From Planctomycetaceae bacterium (GTDB lineage: Bacteria; Planctomycetota; Planctomycetia; Pirellulales; Pirellulaceae), in assembly GCA_018658605.1 (NCBI GenBank), contig JABHUV010000351.1, positions 1 to 34,943 of the forward strand: a stretch of 34,943 bases of DNA. Direction: 5' to 3'. Position 1 is the first letter of the stretch. The number at the start of each line of letters is the position of its first letter. This document shows positions 1 to 15,000 of this stretch, piece by piece. Both the position numbers and the translations under genes were made by a program. A model generated the notes under the pieces. The model made no database searches. It saw only the letters and a program-made list of their open reading frames with translations, and had not been told where the DNA came from.

Positions 1-62
1 TACCCGTTGTTACACCATTACCAGCGGTATCAATTTCGAAATCCGTTGTGCCAATCTTTAGA
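1..62 (-). repeat. FEFD/GNV module, edge copy
   Basis: The translation reads IGTTDFEIDTAGNGVTTG. Bases 1-42 are identical to 11575-11616, followed by one mismatch and further identity. The window edge cuts the module. Confidence 0.85.
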
Positions 63-3000
63 ACTTCGGCCTCAACGGCGCCGCTTACCGTGACGATGTA
101 TTTACGTGTGGAAAACTGCACCCCAGGGGTAAGGCTTGTATCGACAACATACCCTTCGCCATCAAGTTCGTCTAAAATGCTCGGCTGACCTTCCGTATCA
201 CGATCGACGCGCTCACCCAAGAACACATCTTGACCGTACATATGAATCGCAGGATCGTTGCCGCTATTTGTCGGATACGAATTTTGTGGAGCAACACCGA
301 TTCCATCGGGTGCATCTCCCATATCATAATCAGATGTTCCAAGTTGGATTGTAAAGAGTGTACGGCCAGAGTATTGATTAGGCAACAATTCATTACTTGC
401 CATATCAATAATCGCGGACATCTCCCTCGGTGTTGATATATTCCACTCATCATCTACAAACAGGGTACTAGTAAACTTTTGGACACCGGTCCCACTGAGT
501 GCGCCAGTTACGATCAATTCGTTGGACTGATTGGGCCTTGCTACTACGCCACTGAGTAAATCGGTTCCATTAATAGCGTCAACAACACTAACCGCCGTTT
601 GCACTGCGTCAAAGTGACTCAGTGGCAATACGTCAACTTCAACCGCTCCGCGTGTTCCTGGAACCCCGCCACGCACCTTAAAACCACCTTTACCGATAGA
701 AAGAGTATGTTGGTTCGTTGCGCCAAGCTGGATCCTGAAAGTGTCCGGCACGACAAAGGGGTCTAATTCAAGTGAGGCACTCTTTATAGCGACCACAATA
801 TCGTCCATCAATTGGTCAGGTGTTGTGTTACTATCGAGCGGAATTGGGTAATTTGCCACGTCGTAAACAGGGTCAACAGAAGGATCGTTTAATTCGAAGG
901 TAACACTATAAGGCGTGGGCCCTACACCAAAAGTAATTGTGAATTCATCCTCATCATTCACGTTATCTAATTTGCCCGCTTTAGTCGGTATTAGCAGCCC
1001 ATATTCAGGACGAACGCCAGGAGTACCGCTCGACGTTAATTGCGTACCTGTCGTATCGAGAACGTGTTTGGCTTCACCACCAACATGAACGCAATCCGTA
1101 AAACTCGACGTAAACAAATAACAGGACACCCCATCATCCAAAGCCGCTACATCATCTAAACCTAATCCGGCATTTCGAATTTCCGTTGCAATCGACTGAG
1201 CAATCTGATGAGTCGTGTCGCCCGTCGTAAAATCAATTAGGATGACTTCATCGGGTAAACCAGTCACAGCCGGACCATTAGGGTGCTGCGTATCTTCAAA
1301 CTCAAATCGCACAAATCTGCTGCCATTGTCAATCGTAAAGTAACCGGCATCTTCAATCCCACCGGCGACTCCGACAGGAGCACTAATCATAAGCGTACCA
1401 CTAAAATTTACTGTATGATTTTTGTTGGTACCGAGGTGTACAACACCATCCCCTAAATACACCGGGTTAAGCCCAAGGTTAGCAGTTGCTAATACAGTAA
1501 TCAAACTGGACGCAAGACTGTCCACATTGTCGTTAAGGGTGTAAGGAACGGCAATATTTCCTGGAAGTACCTGAGGAGGGCTGTTCAAATCAAATTCGAA
1601 ACCCTGATGAGTTATCCCTTCTCTAACAAAAAAGGTATCGCCGTCTACAATGCCATTTGCACCACCAGCAGATTCTGGCAATGTAATTCGAAAAGTCTGC
1701 GGTACATCGATTGAATATCCACGATCAAACTCAAAATCCGCCGTAGCATTAAATTCATCCTTTATGGTGAAGAAATCTCCATCCGCAATACCAAGCCCAG
1801 TTTGTGCATCCAACTTCCAATGGTGAATATTTGATAATTCGATCGTATAGATAGAATTCGGCTCCCAAATGCCCGCGATCGGAGTCAGGCGTATCGTATC
1901 GTTTGTATCATTATAACTAAATGAATAATCGATATCATCAAACAGTAATTCACCATCTTGGCGAACAATTACTGTTTCGCTGGTCACCTCTTTATCCCAA
2001 ATCCCAATTCCTTCGTGAGGCTGTCCAGGTTCATTACCATCATTTAAGCGTATCTCAAAATTCGAGACAACATCACCAATCCGCACATTGACCACGGATA
2101 CGCCATCGTTTATATCAAACTCTAGCGGATCATTATCTAATGGTCCAATTAACTTCGCTGTAGGCCCAGCGAAATCGGCCCTATCAATCGCTCCCCGATC
2201 GATAAACACATTTTGTCCAATACCACCTACCGGTTCCGTACTAGGGTCGTCAATTCTTAATTGTCCCCGCAGATCTATTCCGGGCGCAATTACCGGTGAT
2301 GGAGAAATTTCAATTGGCTCCTTGACTAACACGAAGTCATATCGATCTGGTACCGACGCAATCGAACTATCAATGGCTGGGTTAACGTTAACAGCGTCCC
2401 CTCCACACAGATAGAAAATTCTGTCAGAAGGGGTTGGCGCTACGAATAAACTGGAACAGGCAGCAGACGCGCTGGGATCGTATTCAACACTGAAACTTTC
2501 AATTGCTGCATTTGAATTTTGACCGTCAGTATTCCCGTGATAAACCGAACCACCGACTACTGTTGTAGCTGAGTCTAAGAGATCAACGTCTATCCCTTGG
2601 TCGAAATTAACTATGATATTATTCAAAATGGTTGGGCTGGCCGCGTCATCAACCCTAATACCAGTTCCACCTGCCCCACCCTCAAGCAATGTTCCGTAAA
2701 GTGTGTTATTGAGAATCCGGCCATAGGGAACCGCACCAACATCGCCGTCTACCAGTGTGGCAGAACCGCTATACCGGATGGCGCCACCTGTGTTGTTTAA
2801 GAGATCTCCGTTTCCGTAGAGTAAATTATTGATGATGGATACGCCGGGTACCAACCTGTCCGAATTTAATTGTGAAAGATTTCTGACAGGGCCTGGATGA
2901 GGATGATTACCCTCGGTTGCAACTCGGGGTCCATCATCACTCAATATCCCCCAGGAGTCAGAGTTTGAAATCGTACTTGCAGTAACACTAAATGCACCCT

Positions 3001-6000
3001 GGTCACGGTGGATATTTGAATCTCCAAAGTGGATCGGATCAGACGTAACGGTGTAATAAACATCGTCGACAAAAATACGAGCATTGGCTTGATCGACGCC
3101 AGGCGGGAGCGTATTGAATATTTCTTCGATTGCCAATCTGTGATTGTCCTGCCAAATCCCAAACGTATTCAACTCAGTGATTTCTATTGCGTCATAAGTC
3201 GATGCGTTTGGTAATTCAACGGAGAGTTTTTCCCCGCCTATACTCACGTTTAATTTCCCAAAGCCCTGGACTCCACCTGTTGAATCCCACGTATACGACC
3301 AATCCACACCTTCATCTTGAGTGAGCTTAAAGGCATCCACACTCTTAAATGTTTTTATGTCAACAACTAACCCTGTCGGATTAGTACTAATAACAGCTAG
3401 GTCTAGCCATTCTCCTGCGCCACTGATTGTCACGACGGGGCCATCTGCCGTGGCGGTCACACCTGTTATTGCGTTGGCTGGTTCATTAATGGCAGCAGCA
3501 ATACGGGTCGCAATTACAGTTGGAGTTGAAGATGTGGTAACTTGGGTTACTGCGATGTGACCCACCGCGTTTGGACCATCACCAGCGGGATCAATTTCAA
3601 AATTCGTTGTGCCAATGCTCAGGATATCACCTTCGTTAGCCGCGGTAACGGTCACATCAATATCCCCGTTCGGGTCACCAACTTGGGCACGCACGACCAA
3701 ATCACCTACGGCATCTCCCTCAAGACTGATGCCCAACGCTACTCGTCGTTCAGGATTTATGCCGTCTGGCAGAAAGTCTGAGGGGGCTTCAGAGTGGTAA
3801 TGTCCCAGAGCAATTGGGGCGTTAAACGCCGCATTCCATTGCGTATGTACAAGCCTACCTCTTCCGACAATATCATCGGCCACAGTCAGTACGGAAAGGT
3901 TGTTATCGCCGTAGTTGAATTTCATATCGTCTCGGAATCGCCCGCCGATTTCCCCGTGCATCTCATCACCACTCGCGTGCGATGTATCAATTCGATACCC
4001 CACTTGCTCAAGAAAACCGTCTATTGGTGGCGTTACCAACCAAGGTTCATTATTATTCTCTGGCGGTAGATAAGCTGGCCCTGGGTCATAATTAAAATCG
4101 TGATGTCGCGCATCTTTTATGTCTAAGATACTATCTAAACTGCTACCATCGGCACCAACCGATAATGAAATTTGATAATGCCCAACCTTTTCGGGGGCAT
4201 GGTTTAATACCCCCAAATTCTGGTTCCTATACAACCTCCCGGTTTCTCGTGATCCATCGAATAGATCGTCGGGGGTGTATAAGAGCGCGGCTTGGAAAGC
4301 AGTCGAACTATAAGAAGGGTCATGTTTTGCAAGACTGTCAGGTGCACTGCTCACTCCAACATAATAGACACTTTGAGGATTCGCAAACCCATTAACATCA
4401 AGTGGTGGAACCGTGTAGCTTAGTGTGGGATCACTCCTGTTCTCCCCCGGTAAGTTTAAGTTAGGATCGCCATCATCGTTTCGTGCGAGCTCAACACCAT
4501 TACGATCAAAAATCCGTAGTACGGCATCTAAATCCGAGGTTATCGAATATGCCCGGAAGTTGACATTTAACGTTTCGCCGCCCGTAAGTTCGACTTGAAA
4601 CAAATCAACGTCTTTCGATGGATTTACGTCCCAGTAGTCATTATCACCAATATTTCCGTTGGCAACGTAATTCGTTGAGTTACCTGTGATTGGAGTAATA
4701 GTTGCGGTGAGAATTGTGTCATTAAACTCATTAACTAGAGCCGGCTGGGGAACCGTGTGGGCGCTCGGATCGGCAAATAAATATACACCGCCGAACAGAT
4801 TCAGAATATTACTAGCAGTCGTAGGAAAATAATTTGTGTGACCCGGAAGTACTAAATTCCGTAGATCAGGGAAACCATCGTCATTTATCAAATCGGGGCC
4901 ACTTTGCCCAGTAATCGCAGCATACGTTCCACTATTACCAAAAGTCGCCTGGACATCCGTTCGGTTGATTATATCTCGGACCCTACGTGCAATCTCCCAA
5001 TCTTCCAATTCTGAATGAAAAGGAATTGCGACATTCCCTTCTGCCACTCCATTCGTACTTAAAATGTTGTCGAATTCAAAACGAACCGTGGAAAAACCAT
5101 TTGCCAAATCAAAATATTCACCATCGTGTATATATGCACCAGACGACAGTACCAACCTCGCGCCTTCAGAAAATCGTTCGTTTATATCCCACGATCTTAG
5201 CAACCGTCCATTATCATCTAAAACGATATTGGTCGGCCGAATCTCAAGCTGATAAGATCCCGACGTAATATCATCCTCTCGTGCCTTGTCATTATCAACA
5301 AGAATACCGTTACTGGTACTACCAGTGATGTCTTCACCACGAGAAGCCATGCCAACAATAAAATCATCAAAGTATATCCCCTGGGAGGAATTATCCCAGT
5401 AACGTCTTACGCTCCGAGCCTCCCCGAGAGCATCACCTTGAAGCGGTCCGAAGTTATGTCCAAGTGGCCCAAATGTAATTACACGGTGCTCTGCACCAAT
5501 GACTCGTATCATGTCGTTCCAGAGTTGAAATCCATCAGGTACAGTGGCGGTGCCAGTAAGCGATTCTTGTATATAGGAAGCATTGTTAACTGAAATCACA
5601 TTGATGACGAATTCATTTTCAAGCCTGTCATGTATTTCTTGCGCTACTTGATTCCTTGTCATCCCTTCATGAATCCAAACATCTACATTACCAGCACCTA
5701 CGCCAGCATTACCCTCAATAAAATCAAAATCGTCGACTAAGGCTTCTATAGCTTCTATATCGGAGCTTGCCGTAACATTAATCACGCCTGGTACATCGTC
5801 TTTAACTCCAACGTCATATTGAGGAGTGCGCGGAAGACGATTGTCTATTTTTACCGCTTCAAAATTCAGTCGTTCACCGTTAATGTGAGATTTTATTATA
5901 TACTCACCATCGTTGTTCACCGGCAGACGACTAGCCAGTTTATGAGCCACATCCGCTGCATCGTCCGCCGTGTCTACGGGAACTGCGACGTTACCCGGCG

Positions 6001-9000
6001 TTGTTACACCATCAGTATCAAACTCAAATGTCAACGGAGAAGGGGTACCGAGATAGGTGTGTTCAATAGTTACGGTAGAGCCGTCCGGCAGTAAGTCAGC
6101 AGCGGGGGCAACAATTGTAAATCCAGAATTAAATTCAAAACTCGCTACTCCGGCGTCACCATCTACTTGGAAGATCTCACCATCGCGAATATAAGATCCA
6201 TCAATCGCATATAGTTCAGTACCATGCAAATTATTGAGGCCATAAGTCATCGTTCCAGCTGTACTAGCTTCTATTCGCAGGCGTAAGTGATCAGAACCCG
6301 CATAATCTCCAAGCGGCACTCGTACTTGCCGCCAGTTACTCGTACCGAAAATTACGCCTTGATCTACACCACCAAAATCGTTACTTGCGACTAACGGTTC
6401 CCACTGCCCACTGTTATCGGAAATGAAAACACGAATGGAATCTAAGGGACCGTCAGGGGTAATGTCATTGGGAATGTCCGAAAAATAGTTAAAATACAAT
6501 TTCGGTAGATCGCCTTGATCTATATCACGCAGGCTAAACTCGTTTGTAATAATCGTACCATCAGCACCCCCGATAAAAGGTATCCCCGAGTCATTAGGAG
6601 TAAATTTTAAACTCGTAGACAAAAATTCATCTGGTTCTCCAAGGCCATGTCCTGGATCGTTTCCTTTTTCTACCGTTTTCTCCCAAGGATTTTCGGAATT
6701 AAAACCGAACGAAAGACCGCGATACCCTCCCTGTATGCCAGGGGCTTTGATATTCCAATCTCCATCCTTAAACACCCGCATAAGCTCACCATAGCTATCC
6801 GCATCATTTGGATTGGCAACGTTGATTGCTACGACCAAACCTTCAGCGGTTATTGCGAATAGTATATCCTCATATCTCCCATTCTCAATTCCGGATGCTT
6901 CTAACTGACCGGCTCCAATCTTTGTAAGGCTTTGAAAATGCAGTCTCGGGTTACTTAGGTGAGCGGCTTGAAGTGCTGGATTTCCTGGATGTGGGGGAAA
7001 ATCCGCACCTGGAAGATTTGTATTTCCAATGGGTTCAAGATTAATACCAAGGGTATCAAAATTGAAAACGGTTCTTTTGGTGAAGCTGCCAGCACCATCA
7101 TCCTCCCGCAGCCAAACATCGACTTTCCCAAGAGGTTCACCGCCTATATTTCCATTAGGCGTAAATACTGGAGCTTCACCAACTGGTAACGCAGGCATGC
7201 CTGGGCGATTAAATTTATCTAATTGGTAGATAGAGCCAAAATCATCCACAGCATAATTAAAGCCTTTATGTTCAACTATTCCCGTTACGGTACGAACTAC
7301 TCCTGCATCGTGATTATAAGGATCATTCGTCAGTGAGTGTCCCGGATCGTCGAACTGCGAAAGATCTATCCGAGCAGCGGCAAAATGACTTGTGTGAGCC
7401 CAGTCAGTTCTAGGATCAGGATTGTAAGTACCGGAGGTTCCGGCTACAACGGCCGAAATTGCCTCACCGGTTTCTGGCGACATCTTAAATACGATATTTC
7501 GCATGTAATGATCTTCGGGATTCACACTCGGTCCCGCAGGAGTGTAATGCGGGTGGGTGGTGGTTGTGCTCATCCATGGACTATACTTTAGCTTAGGAGC
7601 GGGATCTTGTAGAATACTATCGCCCCCTACCCCTTGCCGACCAACTGCCCACAGAGAACCGTCAGAGTAGACCATCGCATCCATGTTGAATCCCGCACCC
7701 AGTCGGCCCCCAGTGAGTGGTCTGCCATCATGGTTTTGAATAGATACAACCCTGCTGGTACCAATCGCAGGCCCAGTAAAAGTTCGGATATTAGTAGAAC
7801 CAACTTCTCGGACTAGAGATTGTTGTTGAGGGGTTGTTCCTGCTGATACATATGAAGCAAATTCCCAATAGCCATCTGAGCCGGCATCTGTTGGAAAACT
7901 ACCGTTATCTCGGATGGCGTTAGTTTCGAAAGACATCAACTTTCCATCAGCTGGATTTACGGCAAAATCGTTAAAACCCTCATTATCAGGATATGCGAAG
8001 ATGTCATCGACTTCAGACGCACCCGTATATGGATCAATCGATTCAACGTCTCCACCACCAAAATAATTATTTCTCATGACAAACAGCGTTAAATCACCGA
8101 GGTGCCAGTCAACAATACGCGACTCCATTTCAGCGGCCAATTGCGTTCTGCTGGGGACTGTTGGAATGGGATTTATGTCGCTTATGGATAGTAACAATCG
8201 ACCAGAAAACGTAAGTACGAGACGCTCTGGTGCATCGGTAATATTTGTAACTAAACCCTCTATACCCTGCCCATCAATCGCATTCTTAATTTTTTGTAAG
8301 ATATCGCGTCGAGTAAAGTCTTGGAAGATGCTTATTTCAACTGGGATATTACCTGGTTGTGGCCCTCTACCATCCGCTATCAATTCAAACCGTTTGTTGC
8401 CAATTTCTATAACATCGTAATCAAGAACATTAAAATAACGTACCCTATCGTCGAGATTGGCTGGAACCGGGGCTATGTCAATGTAGCCCGTCTGATCATC
8501 GTTAAATAAATTCGTAACCTCTGCGCGTTCAAATACTTCTAGATGATTGGGATCACTATACGGAACCTCAGATGCGGGTTCAAAAAGGTGATCTTCTACT
8601 ATTCGATTAATATTCGAGGATGGGCGCAAACGAACAAGAGGATTGGGGGACGCTGCAATATCAAACCCGGTTAACTCCTGATCAATTAGTGAGTTCGGTA
8701 AAACTTGAACTGTATAATCACCCGCCGATAACGCACAATAACCAATGTACGGGTCGGTGACGCCCACCGAACCTCGACCTAGATCCTTTACCTTGTTTGG
8801 TTCGCCTATTAACGGTTGATCATCGGGAATATTGGAGTCCGTGCCGATGCATATTAGGTCACCGCCAGCATCTCGAACATAAAGGGTCGTATTGGCGCGT
8901 GAAAGACCATCGGCATAGTCAATATCAAAGGTAAAAGGATAAGTATCGAGTTCGGCACTCAGATCGTCTACTTGAAAATCTCGGATGGAAGTGGGTGCGA

Positions 9001-12000
9001 CACTGAAGCTATACGTGTCGTTATCGTTGCCATCATCAATGACTCCCGCAATACTAATGGCAGCACGATCCACTTGCAGTAAATTACCAATTGACGTTAC
9101 GCCAACGCCCGCCTGTTCAGACTTTTCACCACTCAGTGGTGAATGGACGGGTTGACCGAGCGCAGTAACACCAATATCGGCATATGAAATATTGGCATAA
9201 CGAACCGTTGATCCCGGTTTTGTTTCCACGTCCTGTAACCGGATAGACATTTGATAGAACCCGGTACTTATTCCCGCCTTCAAGTTATGAATTCGATCTG
9301 CTGCAGGATTGCTACGAATTCGTATGTGATAGGTACGCGTAACCCCTACAGGGCCTGGCAACTGAAAACGCAATCCTGAATCTCGCGGATTAGTCGACCA
9401 ATAATCAATCTCATCGCCTTCCATCAAAGACGCGGGCGGAACAGTTAATATGTCACTGCCAAACAATGCTGCACGCGTATTACGTTCATCTAACGTATTT
9501 ATAGAGCGGGCAAGAACCTTATCGTTTCCATCAATCAATTCGACCACCGTATCGAGCGTATGGCTGGTTTGATCTATATCAACCCACACGGTGGTACCCG
9601 CATCCGCTTCGAAACTGTATACGTCCATATCCTCTTGATGATTAATGAGGCCATACACTTCAAATCCTAAATGTCTATTCTCGTCACCAGATTTTTGATT
9701 CCGCGCAAGCGATCCAAGATATTCCGCCCCAGATGCGGTCGCATTTCTCCCCGGATAAGTTGAATGGCGATATTCCGCACCGACTATAGCCTTAACGTTC
9801 GCATCATGTGCATAGGTATCAACTAAGATCGTATCCCAGTCGCCTGCTGTGGGTAACGACGTGGGGTCCGTACCATCATTATTGGTGTCAACTAGCGGAT
9901 CACCATTGGCTTGGACACCTGCCCCATGCGAATCGTCTAGTAAGGACGTTAATACAACGGGGGATTTTGGTTGGCCGAGAATCTGAATGGCACCACCAAT
10001 CCGATCGTCAATTTCCAACGGATCGCCCATTGCCGTGAAACCTGCATCGGTCCCAAAGAGTTTTACAACCAAACTTGCTTCGGAAGAGCTTTGCAATCGC
10101 AAACCGCCAAAGGAATGAAGATCATCAACAATAACCCGACCGTCACGACGATCTGGCCGACCAGAATCCACCAACACATGGACAATGGAATGATCATCCC
10201 AGATGCCTTGGGTCGTCAACGTCTCGCCACGAATCAACATCCCATTGTAATCATTATTCTGCAAGCGATTATCTATAATCAATGGCCCCGCATTATCTTC
10301 ATACCCCTGTAATCGATCCGCAAAACCGGTACTTCGTCCGCGGTCCGTTACCAAGCGGTTTGTTAGGGAATTGGCATTGATACTAATCGCAGGTGAATTT
10401 ATGGCCTTGTTCTGTCCGCCAACAAAATTTGTCGCGTTCATGCCGATGACTCCGGCATCTGTTAATACCACTACGGTGTTTCCTGCCAACCCCGTGGTTG
10501 CCTGCGTAATCGTTACAACGTCGCCGACTGCCGAAGCGCTAAAATCAGGGTGACCGTCAATCGCTGCTGCCAAGTTAGTCGCCGTGGCGGCGTTTGTTGG
10601 GGCAACAGCCCAAGTATTAGGTCCATTCACGGCTGCGTTAAAATCAATATCCGTAGCTGGGTCAGCTGTTGCCCGCAGAGTAACTCTGTCTCCGTTTCCG
10701 TTAGCAAGTTCACCACTGTCAATTATGGTGACTGTGGCTGTGGCTGCCACGCCGGACGGTGTCTCATTTTTATAAATCAAATTATCGATGAGAACGGGTT
10801 GTGAATTGGTTACGTGGATTACAGCCGGTGTATTTTCTCCTCGTCCAAACCGATTAAGTGGTCCTTGACCCGCTATGAAACCCACGGAATTATACTCAAA
10901 CACGCTGTTAGTGATACGCGCATCGGCTTGTCTAATTTCAACAACGTTAAATCCCGCAAAGTCACCTTCAATTCGATTTATCGCGCCACCATACGCCAGC
11001 ACGACATTATCAAGGGAAAGACTACTGCTCGGCGATGCGTACAGCCCACCCCAATTACCCGGGGCTGCAGCGATGGGACCGTCGTTATTCGTATCAAAGG
11101 ATCCCCCAGTCCCATATCGGTCGTCTAAAATACTTGTAAAAATAACCTTGTTTTTTGCACCACCTTCAGCAATCAATTGGGCACCAACCCCAATTTCAAT
11201 GCGGCTACTATCAAGTTTCATAACTACCGATTGATCCAGCATCAAACGGGCATTTAAATTAGGAAGCAGTCGGAAATTGCTCTCTAACAATTCGCCCCCT
11301 ATTGTCGTACCGTCGTCGACAAATACAGAATCGGTTTGATTTATTTCCGCGATAAGTTCAAATGCGCCATCACGTTTTGCGGCATTAAACCCAAAGGCAT
11401 CATTGTCACTAACGGCATTTGCGCCACTAGTGTTGACGCCAGCAAGTGCCACTAATGCTCCTGTGGCAGTAGCCGTCACACCTAGTAGTGCGTTCGCAGG
11501 ATCATTAATGGCATTTGCCATCGCTGTTGCAATATCTGCAGAAGTATCAGTCGAGGCCACGACAACTGGGACATTACCCGTTGTTACACCATTACCAGCG
11601 GTATCAATTTCGAAATTCGTTGTGCCGATACTCAAAAAATCACCATCGACAGCTGTATTGCCAGTCGCAAGTATTGTGACTTCGGACAATTCTGTACTAC
11701 GATAAATTCGCCGTCCGATGAAGTCATTTGATAAGGTGAGTAAACGTGTAAGTCGCAACGCGTTTTCTTGCTGATGCCTCAATGTAAATTGTTCTGTGGA
11801 TTCTGTTGGTTGACTTACAAAGCCATTGCGATCGACAAACTCCATTTTGTATTTATACGTTCCATTCGCCAATTCACCAGTATTCTGCTGTAATGGGGTA
11901 CCAACAGTCAAAACTAATGACAACTCACTATCGTCCCTAAAAGCTCCACCAGCTGCCCCCGTAATAAACATGTTTTCCTGAAGGACATGAACTATGTCTT

Positions 12001-15000
12001 TATCATCCATCCGGCCGGACACATTTAACGTATGAATCTCTTCAGTCGCCGGTGTTGCAATGCTAATGAACAATCCATTAATTGTATTGTCGACGATAAA
12101 ATTATCATGAATATCTGGCCCTATCCTGTCGTAATCATACGTAAATGGCGATGGACTTCCCGACTGGAAAACTGGAGCATGAAAATTTGACTCCTCAAAA
12201 CTATCCGGAGTCGCGCTGATTGCCGCGGTTCTAGATGTTGTAATTTGACTATGCGAAACACTAGCACGTGCGTCCAACAGGGAAATCGGGTCCACAACCT
12301 GAACAACAGAGTCGATAACAACGGTACCACCCCCATACCGAATATCCGCGTGATTAATGTTATCCAAAAACACGCCCTTACCTTCATAATCAAATCGACT
12401 TAGATCGCGACGATCAATATCACGACTAATAAGAAGACCACCCCAATCACCTTTGTTTGGTTCCGTATCAAACGAATTTTCATCCAAACCTAAGCTTTCG
12501 TCGTCAGCGGACGTAAAATGCACGTAACCATCGTTCCCAGCGTCGCCAAAATCACCTTCGCTTAACGGCAAAACATCTTCGATCACAGCAAACCCCTTAG
12601 CACCGTGATCTAACAGAGGTTCACCATTTTCTCGTGTTATCGTGATGACGGTGCTTCCTGGTAGGACTGTGGCAGTGATTGTACTATCGATGCCACCAAC
12701 AAAATCTGTCGAGGTCATGCCAACATTTCCGGCATCTGTTAACGTCACGATGGTGTTTCCTGCCAGCCCCGTGCTTCCCTGCGTGATCGTTACAACATCG
12801 CCGACTGCCGAAGCGCTAAATTCGGGGTGACCGTTAATCGCTGCTGCCAAGTTAGTTGCCGTATCGGCATTTGTTGAGCCAACAACCCAAGTATTAGGTC
12901 CGCTCGCAGCTGCTGCGGTAAAATCAATATCCGTAGCTGGGTCAGTTGTTGCCCGCAGAGTAACTATGTCTCCGGCAACCAGCTCATCCCTATCTGTTAT
13001 GGTGACTGTGGCGGTCGCTTTGTCACGATCATTAATGGCAGCTGCAAGCGTTGTCGCAATATCCTCTGGTGTGTCTTCAGAGTTCACGAGAACTTGGACG
13101 TTACCCGGTAATACAGCAACACCATCATCAGCCCTATCAAATTCAAAATTCGTTGGGCCAATCGAGAGAACTTCACCAGCGACCGCGCTAAAGCCAGTTG
13201 CTGTTACCAGAACGTCATTTTCATGTTCATCGAAGCGAAACAAGTTCGGATCTCCACTTGCATCGGCTCCCAAGGGCACAATATTCCCGCGGTGATCCAC
13301 GAATGATGGAGTGCCTAGAACCTGTAACGACCCAGCGCTGCGATCCAATGATGGGACAACGGAAGTGCTTCCGGCAGATATCCACGATCGGCGCATCTTA
13401 AAGATTGCACCAGCATCTATCATGACAGTCACATCTCTCGGGATTTCAAATGCGGCTCCTTCGTCCAAGACGATGCCAAGGTTTCCTTCAAACCCGAAGT
13501 TATATGTAAAGTTATCAAGTTCAGAGCGAATATCCCCATCAAGACCCCCATTAGGAAGGACGCGCACAACATCACCGCGGTCCGGTTGTGCTGTATTTGC
13601 TAGATACGGCAGGGCATGACCAGATGTCGTAACGTTGAGCGCATCTCGTATCCGTTTAAACGGTGCTTGAAGAGTTCCATCGCCGCCTACCGCCGCTGAC
13701 TTGTCTACATAAATGGTACGAGCTTGATCATCAGCCATATTTTCTGGATCACTTGGTGCAACCGCCTTGAACCAAAAATCATATACACCACCGGGGGTTC
13801 CATCCGCATCACCATCGAGTTTAGTTTCAACAACTAAGGGTTTGGCAATTTCCACTGGATTGTCTACATCAATGATCCCATTCGTATCGAATGGGCGGTA
13901 ATTCAACCGCAGTTCATACTGACCTTGAGTAAGCCCTCCGATACCGCTATTTTCAACCATTGGGTCATAACTTGTGTTACCACTGGCACTTACCCCGATA
14001 TAGTATTTTCCGGGACGTAACTCGACATCAATATAGGAGTCCCTGCTGAAATAGTCATCGTTGTAAGCTATGAGATCTTTAATTTCTTCGTCGTTAGAAT
14101 CTAAAAGAGGTATAAGCTGTCCGTTGGGATCCCTCACCGGCAACCCTGAATTGACATCCGTCTGCACCCGTACCTGATATAAATTCATCGATGTGTCAAG
14201 CAATTGCTTTTCATCAACTAAGTCCAATAAACGCTCGGCCATAGTCTCGGCAGTGAAAATTCCTTTTTGAGCAACACTGAATTCATACATGTCAATGTCT
14301 ATACTCTCGGGTCGCATTAAACGTTGTAGATGAACAATATCCTGGTTGCCTGGATATTGTTCTTCAATATCCTTAATTGGGGTAATATACCTAGCACCAT
14401 CGGGTGTATTCTCTTGACCCATGATCGCGGCCAGATCGTAGGCATGTTCTAACCCCAACGAATGTCCTATTTCATGAAAAGCGATTTGAAACCAATCTTC
14501 ATACCGCTCATCATTCCAATCCTCTGCCTTATCCATAAGAACGATCTCTTGGCGAATATCCTCAATCCAAACGCGATTGTCGCCCTCACCGAACAATCCA
14601 CGCGTTCCCTGAGATTCAGGTATGGCGAGCGCATTGTCACATCCACCACGCACAACCGAATCGCTACAACCGAGGGTCCGCATGTCACCAGTAGCGACGA
14701 TTAACCCATCTTCAGCGGTTTCCACAAACTGCACGCCGGCATAGTTAGAAATCAACTCAAATACTTCTCTCGCTCGTGTTTTCTGTTCCTCGGTGATTGC
14801 ATTGTAACTAGGCTGTACCCCTCCGGCAGTTCCCGGAATCAACCCAATAACGGATCGAAAATTGTATTCTATAGTTTCGATGCCGCTGAAATTATCAACG
14901 TCGAGGATATGCATGGCATCATCAATTGGAATATCTCGATGCCCGGGTTCGTCCTTTCCACCAGGGAAATCGAGTAACAATCTTTCGCCCGCGTTATCGG

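Noticed and set aside
10875..11234. Plus-strand ORF of 119 codons
   Set aside because: Antisense shadow of the giant gene; no recognisable motif or ribosome site.
13198..13619. Overlapping plus-strand ORFs
   Set aside because: Shadows of the giant gene; they overlap each other in different frames.
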